Shown: positions 26,813-35,741 of the stretch, one piece after another
How positions within the stretch are numbered: position 1 is the stretch's first letter
How the letters are laid out: the number at the start of each line of letters is the position of its first letter
Assembly (NCBI GenBank): GCA_024641655.1
Contig: JAHECR010000007.1
Coordinates: 43,871-107,870 of the forward strand
Origin: Acidimicrobiaceae bacterium
GTDB taxonomy: Bacteria > Actinomycetota > Acidimicrobiia > Acidimicrobiales > UBA8592
DNA length: 64,000 nucleotides
Direction of reading: 5' to 3'
Made by a program: the position numbers and the translations under genes
The notes under the pieces: model-generated
What the model was told of the DNA's origin: nothing
What the model saw: only the letters and a program-made list of their open reading frames with translations
Database searches by the model: none

Positions 26813-28228
26813 TCAGCGCAGCGGTTCCGAAAGGGCCCGCTGCAGGTAGCGCCCCCGCCCCGGGCGTCCCACGAGCTCACGATCCACGATCACCGGCTCA
26901 CCGCGACTGAACACGGTCCGTGTCCGGCCGGTGACGGCGATGCCCTCCCATGCGGAGTGGTCGATGTGCATGTGGTGGGTGTCGGCCCCGAGCACATGTT
27001 CGACGGTCGGGTCGTACAGCACGATGTCGGCGTCGGCGCCCGGAGCGATGGTCCCCTTGCGTCCCTGGAGCCCGAACAGGCGCGCTGGTGTGGTGGAGCA
27101 CAGGTCGACCCAACGAGCCAGCGACAGCTCGCCGTGGACCACACCCTGGTGCAGGAGGTCGAGGCGGTGCTCGATGCCGCCCAGGCCGTTGGGGGTGAGG
27201 CGGAAATCGTCGACGCCGAGGCGCTTCTCGGCGTCACAGAACGGGCAGTGATCGGTGGACACGACGGAGAGGTCGTCGGTGCGCAGCCCGTTCCAGAGGG
27301 TGTCGTGATGTCCGTCTCCGCGCGGACGAAGCGGCGGTGAACAGATGTGGCGAACGCCGTCCAGGCCCGGCTGGTCGAGGTGCTCCTCGAGTGAGAGGTA
27401 GAGGTACTGCGGGCACGTCTCCGCGAAGACGTTGCGGCCGCGGTCGCGCGCCGCGACCACCTGTTCGAGGGCTTCGGTCGCCGACAGGTGCACGATGTAC
27501 AGGGGGGCGGCCGCGACCGAGGCCAACTGGATCGCGCGGTAGGTCGCTTCGCCCTCGAGCTCGGCGGGGCGGGTTCGGCCGTGCCACACGGCGGTGGTGC
27601 GGCCGAGTGCTGTTGCCTGATCGCGGAGCACGTCGATCGCGATGCCGTTCTCGGCGTGCATCATCACGAGCGCGCCGGTGTCGGCAGCGCACTGCATCGC
27701 TCGCAGGATCTGGCCGTCGTCGCTGTACCACGCCCCCGGGTAGGCCATGAACAGCTTGAGACTGGTGATGCCCTCCTCGACGATGCTCCGGACGTCTTTG
27801 AGCGACTGGTCGTGGACATCGCCCATGGCGAGGTGGAGCCCGTAGTCGACGAGGCACTGGCCTTGAGCCTCGGCAAGTCTGGCCTCGACCGCGTCGCGCA
27901 CCGAGCTGCCGAGGCGCTGGCCCGCGAAGTCGATGATGGTGGTGGTGCCGCCCCAGGCCGCGGCAGTCGTCCCGCTGGCGAAGGTGTCCGACGATGTGGC
28001 TTCGGGGGTCATGGGTAACTGGAGATGGACGTGCACGTCGACACCGCCCGGTAGGACCAACAGCCCGGCGGCGTCGACGATCTCGCTGTCTCCGCGTCGC
28101 ACCGACGCAGCGAGTGCACTGTCGGGGTCGACGATCGCAGCGATCCGCTCGCCCTCCACGAGCACGTCGGCGCGGGTGGTACCCGTGGCGTTTACCACCG
28201 TGCCGCCGGTGATCAGCCGAGTGGTCAC
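26813..28228 (-). CDS. Dihydropyrimidinase / hydantoinase, 471 aa
   Basis: Zinc amidohydrolase that opens hydantoin, dihydropyrimidine or allantoin-like rings. It shows the metal motif GGVDVHVHLQ, the Lys to be carbamylated in TSLKLFMAYPG, His in MMHAENG and LYIVHLSA, and Asp in STDHCPF. The domain order (beta-sandwich, barrel, C-terminal beta-sandwich) is complete and length fits D-hydantoinase (about 460-480). GTG start overlaps the stop of a 46-codon gene (GTGA). With the D-carbamoylase and the M20 hydrolase upstream it forms a hydantoin-type pathway. Confidence 0.9.
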   Translation of the reverse strand: MTTRLITGGTVVNATGTTRADVLVEGERIAAIVDPDSALAASVRRGDSEIVDAAGLLVLPGGVDVHVHLQLPMTPEATSSDTFASGTTAAAWGGTTTIIDFAGQRLGSSVRDAVEARLAEAQGQCLVDYGLHLAMGDVHDQSLKDVRSIVEEGITSLKLFMAYPGAWYSDDGQILRAMQCAADTGALVMMHAENGIAIDVLRDQATALGRTTAVWHGRTRPAELEGEATYRAIQLASVAAAPLYIVHLSATEALEQVVAARDRGRNVFAETCPQYLYLSLEEHLDQPGLDGVRHICSPPLRPRGDGHHDTLWNGLRTDDLSVVSTDHCPFCDAEKRLGVDDFRLTPNGLGGIEHRLDLLHQGVVHGELSLARWVDLCSTTPARLFGLQGRKGTIAPGADADIVLYDPTVEHVLGADTHHMHIDHSAWEGIAVTGRTRTVFSRGEPVIVDRELVGRPGRGRYLQRALSEPLR

Positions 28229-28365
28229 GCGTCGCCTCGGTCGACCTCGTCGAGCTGCGCGGTCACCCTCCGTAGCTCTGCAGCGTCTGGGGCTGCGATC
28301 GCAACCCCGACGTGGGGAACGGGCCTGCCCTCGACGGAAGGTTCGACCTTGGGCTCCGCACGCAT
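28225..28365 (-). CDS. Small leader gene coupled to hydantoinase, 46 aa
   Basis: A short open frame in the same direction as the hydantoinase; the TGA overlaps its GTG start (GTGA). It is preceded by TAGTCT and exactly 7 nt, with no Shine-Dalgarno, so it should be translated from a leaderless mRNA. The product is acidic at the C-terminus (QLDEVDRGDA), with Glu/Pro/Val at the start. It could be a small subunit, or a leader whose translation delivers ribosomes to the hydantoinase. No family recognised. Confidence 0.6.
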   Translation of the reverse strand: MRAEPKVEPSVEGRPVPHVGVAIAAPDAAELRRVTAQLDEVDRGDA

Positions 28366-28372
28366 GCCGGTA

Positions 28373-28378
28373 AGACTA
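28373..28378 (-). promoter_or_regulatory. Predicted leaderless -10 box (hydantoinase leader gene)
   Basis: The minus strand reads TAGTCT, 7 nt, ATG at 28365. It suggests that the leader gene and hydantoinase have their own promoter inside the larger minus-strand block. Confidence 0.6.
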
Positions 28379-28458
28379 GCGCTCGCCCCACAGCGGTATC
28401 GGACGACGGGCAGTGTGCGGACCCAGCGCGAGATGGTGCCCTCGGTGGTCGGTCCCGC

Positions 28459-28671
28459 TCAGAAGATCCAGATCATCAAGGCGACGAGCGCGCCCAGCAC
28501 CAGTGGGAGCACCAGAGCCACGATGACGAGACGAGCCACCCAGGCGATCCAGTTGCGCCCGCCGCGTTCGTTGCGTTCGAGCAACGCCATCTCGTCCCAC
28601 GGCGACCACTCCGCGCCCCAGGCGCCGTCGTCCCATTCGCCCTCGGGCGTACCTTCTGGAATCGCAGACAT
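28459..28671 (-). CDS. Small Trp-rich single-helix membrane protein, 70 aa
   Basis: The first half is acidic with five Trp within about 25 residues. A single hydrophobic helix (about residues 45-68) is at the C-terminus, so it is probably tail-anchored. GGGAGG lies about 8 nt before the ATG. It sits between the LLM gene and the hydantoinase leader gene, on the same strand. Confidence 0.65.
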   Translation of the reverse strand: MSAIPEGTPEGEWDDGAWGAEWSPWDEMALLERNERGGRNWIAWVARLVIVALVLPLVLGALVALMIWIF

Positions 28672-28732
28672 GGTACGACCTCCCGTCGGACCGGTGTTGG
28701 GTCCCGAACGTAGCCCACCCGGGCGTCACACG

Positions 28733-29725
28733 TCACGAGGCGAAAGTCTCGATCATGAGCTCGACGTCGGGGCCGAGCGGATAGAGGATCGGGGTCGTAC
28801 AGCCGTTGTCGACGTACTCCTGCACCTTGGCCTTGGCTTCCTCGGGTGTGCCCGACGCCGTGCAGCGCTGCACGACGTCGTCGGGAACGAGTTTGGATGC
28901 GGCAACGATCTGCTCGTGGGTCGCAGGCCAGGTGAGGACCTGGTGGATGTCGTTGAGCAGTTCGTCGGAGACCCCGCTGGCGGCCATGATGTGCGGCTGT
29001 TGACCCAGGTACTGGGTGAGCAGCAACCGCGCACCGTCGAGCGCGGCCTGACGGTCCTCGTCGACCGAGCAGACCACCAGTTGCGGGCGATCGATGTCGT
29101 CGAGGTCGCGACCGGCGGCGCTCGCTCCTGCCGCGAGGGCGTCCATGGCACGAAGGTTGTAGCTGGGCTCGACCATGTAGTTGAGCACGACCCCGTCGGC
29201 GAGCTTGCCGGCCAGCTCCATCATCTTCATCCCGGTCGCCCCGATGTAGATGGGCACCTCCTTGGGGCGTCGCTCCTGGTGGACGTAATCGAGCTCCACC
29301 CCGTCGAGGTGGACGTGTTCGCCGTGGTAGGTGACCGGACCGTCACAGGCCAACAGGGCGCGTACCGACTCGACCACCTCGCGCATGACCCGGAGCGGTT
29401 TGGCCCGCTCGATTCCCACCTTTGCCGCCAACGGGTCCCACCACGCGCCGATGCCCAAGATGATGCGCCCCGGCGCCAGGTCGTCGAGGGTCGAGAACGT
29501 CGAGGCCAGCCGGGCGGGATTACGGGTCCAACAGTCGACCACGCCGCTGCCGATCTTGACTCGGTCGGTGGTGGCCGCGAACGCCGCCATGGGCACACAG
29601 GCTTCGCGGACGAGCCGCGAATCGGCCTGCCACACGGCGTCGAAGCCGGACTGTTCGGCGTACCGGGCGTAACGCATCGCCTCCCTGATCGTGTGCGCGT
29701 CTTGCAGGTAGAGGGCTGCAGTCAT
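28733..29725 (-). CDS. LLM-class F420-dependent oxidoreductase, 330 aa
   Basis: Luciferase-like TIM barrel similar to F420-dependent methylene-tetrahydromethanopterin reductase-like enzymes. Visible: [10 protein letters not shown] near residue 29, [33 protein letters not shown], and [26 protein letters not shown]. The ATG overlaps the stop of the SsnA-like gene (ATGA), so it is the last gene of the XDH operon. It may reduce an unsaturated intermediate in the same pathway; this is inferred only from position. Confidence 0.84.
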   Translation of the reverse strand: MTAALYLQDAHTIREAMRYARYAEQSGFDAVWQADSRLVREACVPMAAFAATTDRVKIGSGVVDCWTRNPARLASTFSTLDDLAPGRIILGIGAWWDPLAAKVGIERAKPLRVMREVVESVRALLACDGPVTYHGEHVHLDGVELDYVHQERRPKEVPIYIGATGMKMMELAGKLADGVVLNYMVEPSYNLRAMDALAAGASAAGRDLDDIDRPQLVVCSVDEDRQAALDGARLLLTQYLGQQPHIMAASGVSDELLNDIHQVLTWPATHEQIVAASKLVPDDVVQRCTASGTPEEAKAKVQEYVDNGCTTPILYPLGPDVELMIETFAS

Positions 29726-30816
29726 GGGAGTTCCCCGAGCTTTCTGTGCAGTTTGGATGCGGCTTCGGCAGCTTTGGCCCGTATCTCGGTCGCGTCGACC
29801 CGCGTGAGCCGACCGTCCTGCATCACGCGCTCGCCGCCGACGGTGATCTCCGTCGGCGTCACACCGGTGGTGAAGGCGAGCTTCCATGGGTCCATGTCGT
29901 CGTAGGACCAGGTGACGACGTCGTCCCGACAGGCGGGGAAGAGGTCGGGGTTGGTCTGCACGAGCCATTGCCAAGGGGTCTGGGGCGACTCGGTGACGTC
30001 ACTCTCGCGCAGGCGGACATAGGCGAGGCGGTGCTCGTCGACCATGTCGGCGCCGATCCCGTCGGTTCCCAGCCCGACCGCGTTCGCAAAGCGGGTCGGT
30101 CGTGCGTAGCCGACGGCGTTGTTCATGTTCGACCTCGGGTTGTGCACGATGGTGCCCGCCAGACCGTGATCGTCGCGAAGGTGTACGCCGTGGACCAGGA
30201 GCCAGCGATCGTTCGTGAGTCCGGCGAGGCGCTCGGGTGCATCACGGTCGTCGATCCCCTCGGCGACGTGGATGTGGACCCCGACGCCCATCTCGTCCGC
30301 GAGTGCCGCTGCGGCGGCCAACGTCTCGTCGGAACAGGTGAATGCGGCGTGGACACCGACCATCCCGGTGCCACCGCCGGCGAGGAACCGGCGGTTCTCG
30401 TCGAGTCCGCGGCGGGCGTCGCCGGTGATGCCGCGGCGCGGATCGAACCCTCCAGGGTGGCGGTCGGTGACGCCGTAGCACGTATTGACGCGCACCCCGA
30501 CCTGCGCGCACGCGTCGGCGATGACTGTCAGCGAGCCCTCGATCACCCCAGGTGATTCGTGGTGATCGATGATGCAGGTGGTGCCGGCCTCGAGTGCCTC
30601 GAGCGCGCCGAGTTTCGCGGACCACTCGATGATGTCGAGATCGAGGGCGCGGTCGAGCCGCCACCAGACGAGCTCGAGGATGTCGCGGAACGACTCGGGC
30701 GTGCGCGAGGGAGCGGGCATGCCGCGTGCGAGCGCCGAGTAGAGATGGTGGTGCGCGCACACCAGACCGTGGGTCTGGTCCGGGCCGAGCCCGGCCGCCG
30801 GCACGCTCAGCGCCAC
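29722..30816 (-). CDS. ssnA: SsnA-like amidohydrolase / aminohydrolase lacking its N-terminal strand region, 364 aa
   Basis: Member of the cytosine/guanine-deaminase-like amidohydrolases, closest in wording to E. coli Ssn[57 protein letters not shown] and [10 protein letters not shown] are all shared. It is 364 residues long; relatives are about 440. The roughly 50 residues that form the first beta-sandwich strands are absent, and the frame cannot be extended because a stop precedes it. GTG at 30816 overlaps the XDH stop by 10 bases. The metal-binding HHH, HxH and Asp are intact. Aminohydrolase on a purine-type substrate is likely. Confidence 0.78.
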   Translation of the reverse strand: MALSVPAAGLGPDQTHGLVCAHHHLYSALARGMPAPSRTPESFRDILELVWWRLDRALDLDIIEWSAKLGALEALEAGTTCIIDHHESPGVIEGSLTVIADACAQVGVRVNTCYGVTDRHPGGFDPRRGITGDARRGLDENRRFLAGGGTGMVGVHAAFTCSDETLAAAAALADEMGVGVHIHVAEGIDDRDAPERLAGLTNDRWLLVHGVHLRDDHGLAGTIVHNPRSNMNNAVGYARPTRFANAVGLGTDGIGADMVDEHRLAYVRLRESDVTESPQTPWQWLVQTNPDLFPACRDDVVTWSYDDMDPWKLAFTTGVTPTEITVGGERVMQDGRLTRVDATEIRAKAAEAASKLHRKLGELP

Positions 30817-33383
30817 GCCGATGCTCGCTCGCGGTTCGAGACGTTCACGATGGGCAGCTCGTTGCGCCATTCGCCGTCGTGCTGGTGCAGGGCCGCGGCG
30901 ACCGCCCCCGCCGTTGGCACCAGACCGATCTCACCGACGCCCTTGATGCCGTAGGGCGCATCGGGCTGGGGCTTCTCGACCAGGATGACCTCGACGTCGG
31001 GCATGTCCTTCGGGCGGATGATGTCGAGGCTGCGCAGCGTGGTGTTGGTCGGTCGTCCGTCCTCGTCGCAGGGGAACCCCTCGCTCAGGGCGTAGCCCAG
31101 CCCCATGTGCACGGCGCCTTCGATCTGGCCCTCGCAGAGCATCGGGTTGACGGCGCGGCCGACGTCGTGGGCCGCCACCACCGCGGCGACCGCGCCGGTG
31201 TCGGGATCGAGAATCACGAGCTGTGCGGCGTATCCGAACGTCGAGTGGATGATCGGGTGCTCGACGCCGTCGGAGAGCGAGTTGGTCCAGTCGACGCGGT
31301 ACTCGCCCTCGTAGTCGACGCCGACCCGGCAATGGTCGGCGACCGCCTTCCGGCAGGCGTCCTGCACCGAACCTGCACCCATCAAGGTGCCCCGGCTGCC
31401 CGTGGTCTGACCGGCTCCGAGCTCACGGGTCGTGTCGACGATCACCTCGATGCGCCCTGCGGGGACACCCAGTTCCTCGACGGCAACCTGGAGGGCCACC
31501 GTGTGCACGCCCTGCCCCATTTCGGTCCAACAGTGGCGCACCTCGATCATGCCGTCGGCACGGAAGTGCACGACCGCCCGGGCGATTTCCTTGAACCCGT
31601 TGCCCAGTCCCGAATTCTTGAGCCCCAGACCGATTCCGACGGGCTTGCCCGCGGCCACTGCCGCGTCGTGGGCAGGCTTGACGGCTTCGAGGCAGGCTCG
31701 GGCGCCCAGCGCTCCGTCGTCCATGATCTGACCCGGACCCCAGACCACGCCCGGGTCGATGACGTTGCGACTGCGCATATCCCAGCCGGAGATGCCGACG
31801 AGCGCCGCGAGTCGATCGACGACGCCCTCCATCGCGAACTGGGCCTGATTGGCCCCGAAACCGCGAAATGCGCCGCACACCGAATTGTTGGTGCGGGCGG
31901 CGACGGCTTCGACGTCGATGTTGGGCACGACGTAGGGGCCGCTGGCGTGGCCGGCGGCGCGTTCGAGCACCTTCATCCCGACCGACGCGTAGGGCCCCGA
32001 GTCCCCGAGCATGCGGACGTGCAGGGCCTGGAGCTTGCCGTCGGCGTCGCAACCGGCCCGATACTGCATCCGGATCGGGTGGCGCTTGGTGTGCACGAGG
32101 AAGGACTCCTCACGCGAGAACGTGGTCTTCACCGGGCGCTTCAGCAGCCAGGCGGCAAGCGCGGTCTGACCCTGGTTGGACATGTCCTCCTTGCCGCCGA
32201 AGGCTCCGCCGTTGGAGACGAGCTCGACGGTGACCAGCCGGGGATCGATCGCCAGGATCCGGGCGATGTCGTCCCGGTCGTCCCAGATGCCCTGGCCGCC
32301 GCTGTAGACGTGCAGGCCCCCGTCGGCGGTGGGCATGGCGAGAGTGGACTCGGGCTCCAAGAACGCGTGGTCGATCCGCTGGGTCTGGAAGGTCTCCTCG
32401 ACGACGTGCGTGCAGGCGGCGAGCGCGGCCTCGGCATCGCCGCGGGCGTAGGTGGAGCGCGACAGGACGTTGCCTTCGAGTCCCCACACTGCGTCCTCGT
32501 CGGAGACGACGGCGGCGGCGGGGTCGGTCAGCGGTTCGAGGACGTCGTAGGTGACCTCGACGAGCTCGGCGGCGAGCCGGGCGGTGGCCCGGGTGTCGGC
32601 GACCACCATGGCGAGCACGTCGCCCAGGTAGCTGGTGCGACCGCCGACCGGTATGAAGATCGGCCAGTCCTTGTGGATGATCCCGGATCTGAGCTCACCG
32701 GGGACGTCGGCACCGGTCAACACACGCTCGACGCCGGCCACGGCGGCCGCAGCAGCGGTGTCGATGGCGACGACGTTGGCACGAGCATGCGCCGCCAACG
32801 TGAAGGCCCCGTGGAGCAACCCTGCGGGACGGAGGTCGTCGATGAACGGTCGGCGCCCCACCGAGAGGTCGCGACCCTCGTACTTGACGCCACGGCTGCC
32901 GACGCCTCCCGGCGCCACCAGCTCGGGTAGCGAACCGGACGCGAGCGCCTCGACGGCATCGAGGATCTTGACGTAGCCGGTGCAGCGGCAGAGGTGGCCT
33001 CCGAGGTGGCGCGCTGCGTCCTCACGGGTGCAATCAGCGCCCTTGCGATCCAGCAGCGACTTGGTGCGGATGACGATGCCAGGGGTGCAGAAGCCGCACT
33101 GGAGCGCCCCGCAGGCAGCGAATGCATCGGCCATGCGCTCGACCTCGGCCGTGTCGAGGCCCTCGATGGTCGTGACCGTGGCACCCGCGACCTTGTCGAG
33201 GCTCGTCTGGCACGCGACGCGTGCCTTTCCGTCGACGAGCACCGTGCAGCAGCCGCACTGTCCACTTGGCGCGCAGCCGTCTTTGGGCGAGACGACGTCG
33301 AGCTCTTCGCGCAGCGCGCTCAGCAGGTGGGGGTGACCGTCGTCGACGCTGACCTGGCTGCCGTTGAGCTCGAAGCTTGTCAT
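30807..33383 (-). CDS. Fused [2Fe-2S]/molybdopterin dehydrogenase, XdhD-like, 858 aa
   Basis: Molybdenum hydroxylase that joins what are two subunits in most xanthine dehydrogenases. Residues 1-75 are a plant-type ferredoxin (CAPSGQCGCC ... C). Residues 80-150 are the second 2Fe-2S domain (CGALQCGFC ... CRCTGY). Residues 165-270 are the hammerhead domain, and 285-835 bind the molybdopterin, with GGAFGGKED, AFRGFGANQAQFAMEG and the probable catalytic Glu in GVGEIG. There is no FAD domain or gene nearby. This two-part fusion matches E. coli XdhD (YgfN). The start shares bases with the upstream stop (TGATG). Confidence 0.86.
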   Translation of the reverse strand: MTSFELNGSQVSVDDGHPHLLSALREELDVVSPKDGCAPSGQCGCCTVLVDGKARVACQTSLDKVAGATVTTIEGLDTAEVERMADAFAACGALQCGFCTPGIVIRTKSLLDRKGADCTREDAARHLGGHLCRCTGYVKILDAVEALASGSLPELVAPGGVGSRGVKYEGRDLSVGRRPFIDDLRPAGLLHGAFTLAAHARANVVAIDTAAAAAVAGVERVLTGADVPGELRSGIIHKDWPIFIPVGGRTSYLGDVLAMVVADTRATARLAAELVEVTYDVLEPLTDPAAAVVSDEDAVWGLEGNVLSRSTYARGDAEAALAACTHVVEETFQTQRIDHAFLEPESTLAMPTADGGLHVYSGGQGIWDDRDDIARILAIDPRLVTVELVSNGGAFGGKEDMSNQGQTALAAWLLKRPVKTTFSREESFLVHTKRHPIRMQYRAGCDADGKLQALHVRMLGDSGPYASVGMKVLERAAGHASGPYVVPNIDVEAVAARTNNSVCGAFRGFGANQAQFAMEGVVDRLAALVGISGWDMRSRNVIDPGVVWGPGQIMDDGALGARACLEAVKPAHDAAVAAGKPVGIGLGLKNSGLGNGFKEIARAVVHFRADGMIEVRHCWTEMGQGVHTVALQVAVEELGVPAGRIEVIVDTTRELGAGQTTGSRGTLMGAGSVQDACRKAVADHCRVGVDYEGEYRVDWTNSLSDGVEHPIIHSTFGYAAQLVILDPDTGAVAAVVAAHDVGRAVNPMLCEGQIEGAVHMGLGYALSEGFPCDEDGRPTNTTLRSLDIIRPKDMPDVEVILVEKPQPDAPYGIKGVGEIGLVPTAGAVAAALHQHDGEWRNELPIVNVSNRERASAWR

Positions 33384-34405
33384 CAGGACCGGCCTTCCTG
33401 TGTCGGGTGCGGTGGCGGGACCGCCGCCTTCTGCGCGGTGATCGCGGTGTAGACCTCGGGTCTGCGGTAGCGCTCGAAGTCGAAGAGCGTTGCCTTGTAG
33501 TGGGCACACAGGTCGAGGTCGATGTCGCTGACCACGAGCTCGTCCCCGGTCGTGGTCGCGAGGGCCACCACCCGGCCGTTCGGAGCGACCACACAGCTGT
33601 CTGCCAGCGCGTCGACGCCCTCTTCGTTGCCGCCCTTGGCCGAACCGATCACGTAGCAGCCGTTCTGATACGCGCCCGCGGCCATGACGAGATGGTTGTG
33701 ATGCGCCTGCAGGGGGTCCTGGGTGGGGTCGGGTGCATAGTGCAGCGGGGTGTTGTAGCCGATGAGGATCAGCTCGGCCCCGCCCAGGGCCAAACACCGA
33801 TAGGTCTCCGGCCAGCGGCGGTCGTTGCAGATCGCCATGCCGACGACGCCGCCGAAGGCCCGCCAAGTGGGGAAGCTGTCTCCGGGTTCGAAGTATCGCC
33901 GCTCGAGGTGTTGGAACTCGCGCCACGGCTCGTGCTCGCGGTGTCCCGGAAGGTGCACCTTGCGGTACCGGCCAACGACGGTGCCGTCTCGCTCCACCAG
34001 GATCTGGGTGTTGTAGCGATGCCCGTCAGGCGTGAGCTCGGCGTATCCGAGGCTGAAGCCGATGCGGTGGGCTTTCGCGGCGTCGAAGAGCCGCCGGGTG
34101 TGGGGGCCCGGCATCTCGCGTTCGTAGAACCAGTCCAGGTCGAGGTCGGGCTCGCCCTCGACGAACCACCGGGGGAAGAATGTGGTGAGCGCCAGCTCGG
34201 GGAACACGATCAGCTCCACGCCGCGTGTCGCCGCGCGCTCGACGAGGGCGATGAGACGGTCGACCACCGCGTCGCGTGGCTCGTTGCGACCGATCGGGCC
34301 GAGCTGGGCGGCAGCGACGGTGAGCGGTCGGCCGGGACGCTCCGTCAGCGGTCCGTCGGCAGCCCGATCGGGATCGGGGGCTGAGGTGTCGGTCATGGTC
34401 GCCAT
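33383..34405 (-). CDS. N-carbamoyl-D-amino acid hydrolase (nitrilase superfamily), 340 aa
   Basis: Cytosolic amidase of the CN-hydrolase fold. The catalytic triad is visible: Glu in FPELAL, Lys in RKVHLPG and Cys in AICNDRRWPE. The last motif is the signature of D-carbamoylases, which split N-carbamoyl-D-amino acids made by hydantoinase into D-amino acids, CO2 and ammonia. ATG at 34405 follows the previous stop by one base; a second ATG at 34396 is possible. The substrate in this cell may be a purine- or pyrimidine-derived ureido acid rather than an amino acid derivative. Confidence 0.86.
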   Translation of the reverse strand: MATMTDTSAPDPDRAADGPLTERPGRPLTVAAAQLGPIGRNEPRDAVVDRLIALVERAATRGVELIVFPELALTTFFPRWFVEGEPDLDLDWFYEREMPGPHTRRLFDAAKAHRIGFSLGYAELTPDGHRYNTQILVERDGTVVGRYRKVHLPGHREHEPWREFQHLERRYFEPGDSFPTWRAFGGVVGMAICNDRRWPETYRCLALGGAELILIGYNTPLHYAPDPTQDPLQAHHNHLVMAAGAYQNGCYVIGSAKGGNEEGVDALADSCVVAPNGRVVALATTTGDELVVSDIDLDLCAHYKATLFDFERYRRPEVYTAITAQKAAVPPPHPTQEGRS

Positions 34406-34406
34406 G

Positions 34407-35675
34407 TCAGCACAACCCGCCGGCCAGGTCGATGAGGAGGTGCAGCAAGACGTTGGCTCCAGCCTCGAGGTGTGCGGGATCGGTGAACTCCGCAGGGTTG
34501 TGGGAGATACCAGCCACGCTCGGTATGAAGATCATTGCCGCTGGGCAGACCCTCGCCAGCATCTGGGCGTCGTGACCTGCCCCTGAGGGCATCCGTCGGG
34601 CGCGGTGGCCGAGCGCTGCGGCGGTCGCTGCGACCTTGTCGACCAGGCTGGGATCGAAGTCGACCGGCTCGAATCGCGCAAGCCGCCGGGCCTCGACGGT
34701 CACGCCCTCGCGGGCGGCGAGCTCGTCGCAGAATGTCGCGAGCCGGGCTTCGGCCTCGCCGAGCCGGGCCTCGTCGGTGTTGCGCAGGTCGACCCGCATC
34801 GTTGCGCGCGACGCGATCACGTTCACCAGGTTCGGGTGCAGGGTGAGCGCGCCGACGGTGCCGACCTGGGTGCCGCCCGATTCGAGCGCGAGGTCGCGGA
34901 CGAAGGTCGTGACGGCTGCCGCGACGTATCCGGCATCGTGGCGGAGGTGCATCGGCGTCGTGCCGGCGTGATTGGACTGCCCGACGATGGTCAGTTCGGT
35001 CCAGCTGATCCCCTGGACGCCTTCGACGGCCCCGATGACGAACCCTTCAGTGTCGAGGACCGGACCCTGCTCGATGTGGAGCTCGACGAAGGCGTGGGGA
35101 GGCGTTGCCGGGCAGGGCGCGGCGCCGCGGTAGCCGATCTTCTCGAGCTCGGCACCGACGTTGGTGCCGTCGATTCCCGTGATGTCGAGCGCGTCTTCCA
35201 GGGGCATTCCGCCGACGTAGACGAGGCTGCCGAGCATGTCCGGGGGGAAGCGAGCGCCCTCCTCGTTCGTGAAGAACGCCACCGCGATCGGTCGCGTGGG
35301 CGATGCGCCTGCCTCCGAGAGCGTCTCGACGACTTCGAGCCCGGCCAGGACGCCGAGGTTCCCGTCGTAGCGACCACCGGTGCGCACGGTGTCGATGTGG
35401 CTGCCGGTCATGACCGGCGCCAGCGAGGCATCGGTGGCGGCGCCGCACCAGATGCCCACGACGTTGCCGACGCCGTCCACGGCGACCTCCATGCCGAGAT
35501 CGCGCATCGAGGCTGTCACGAGGTCGCGCCCGCGTCGGTCCGCGTCGGTGAGGGCGAGGCGCGCGCACCCCTGTGTGCCCTCGATGGCGCCGATGGCAGC
35601 GAGCTCGTCGATGCGGTCGAGCAGTCGACGTCCGCTGACACGGAGGGCGAGCGGTGAGGCCGAGGCGGAGCGCAC
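34407..35675 (-). CDS. M20 family zinc hydrolase: N-carbamoyl-L-amino acid or allantoate amidohydrolase, 422 aa
   Basis: Di-zinc exopeptidase-like enzyme. Visible metal ligands: His in GSHIDTV, Asp in GRYDGNLG, Glu pair in TNEEGARF, His in ELHIEQGPVL and His in GISHNPAEF near the end. SGAGHDAQ is also conserved in allantoate amidohydrolases and L-carbamoylases. First gene of the minus-strand block. A GTG start with TAGAAT 6 nt upstream and no Shine-Dalgarno predicts a leaderless mRNA for the entire operon. The choice between ureidoglycolate/allantoate and L-carbamoyl amino acid cannot be made from sequence alone. Confidence 0.86.
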   Translation of the reverse strand: MRSASASPLALRVSGRRLLDRIDELAAIGAIEGTQGCARLALTDADRRGRDLVTASMRDLGMEVAVDGVGNVVGIWCGAATDASLAPVMTGSHIDTVRTGGRYDGNLGVLAGLEVVETLSEAGASPTRPIAVAFFTNEEGARFPPDMLGSLVYVGGMPLEDALDITGIDGTNVGAELEKIGYRGAAPCPATPPHAFVELHIEQGPVLDTEGFVIGAVEGVQGISWTELTIVGQSNHAGTTPMHLRHDAGYVAAAVTTFVRDLALESGGTQVGTVGALTLHPNLVNVIASRATMRVDLRNTDEARLGEAEARLATFCDELAAREGVTVEARRLARFEPVDFDPSLVDKVAATAAALGHRARRMPSGAGHDAQMLARVCPAAMIFIPSVAGISHNPAEFTDPAHLEAGANVLLHLLIDLAGGLC

Positions 35676-35681
35676 GGGGCG

Positions 35682-35687
35682 ATTCTA
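35682..35687 (-). promoter_or_regulatory. Predicted leaderless -10 box (M20/XDH operon)
   Basis: The minus strand reads TAGAAT, 6 nt, GTG at 35675. It lies in a locally AT-rich stretch (35681-35702) that stands out in this GC-rich window. Confidence 0.6.
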
Positions 35688-35741
35688 CAATTTGTCGATT
35701 GCGTCGGGTTCGCTGCGGCGGGCTCGGGGGCCCGGTTGCGG

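Noticed and set aside
28349..29905. 518-codon plus-strand frame opposite the LLM gene
   Set aside because: Antisense to a recognised luciferase-like barrel; no motifs of its own.
30726..32930. 734-codon plus-strand frame opposite the XDH gene
   Set aside because: It is antisense to conserved Fe-S and molybdopterin motifs; residue content is typical of GC shadow frames.
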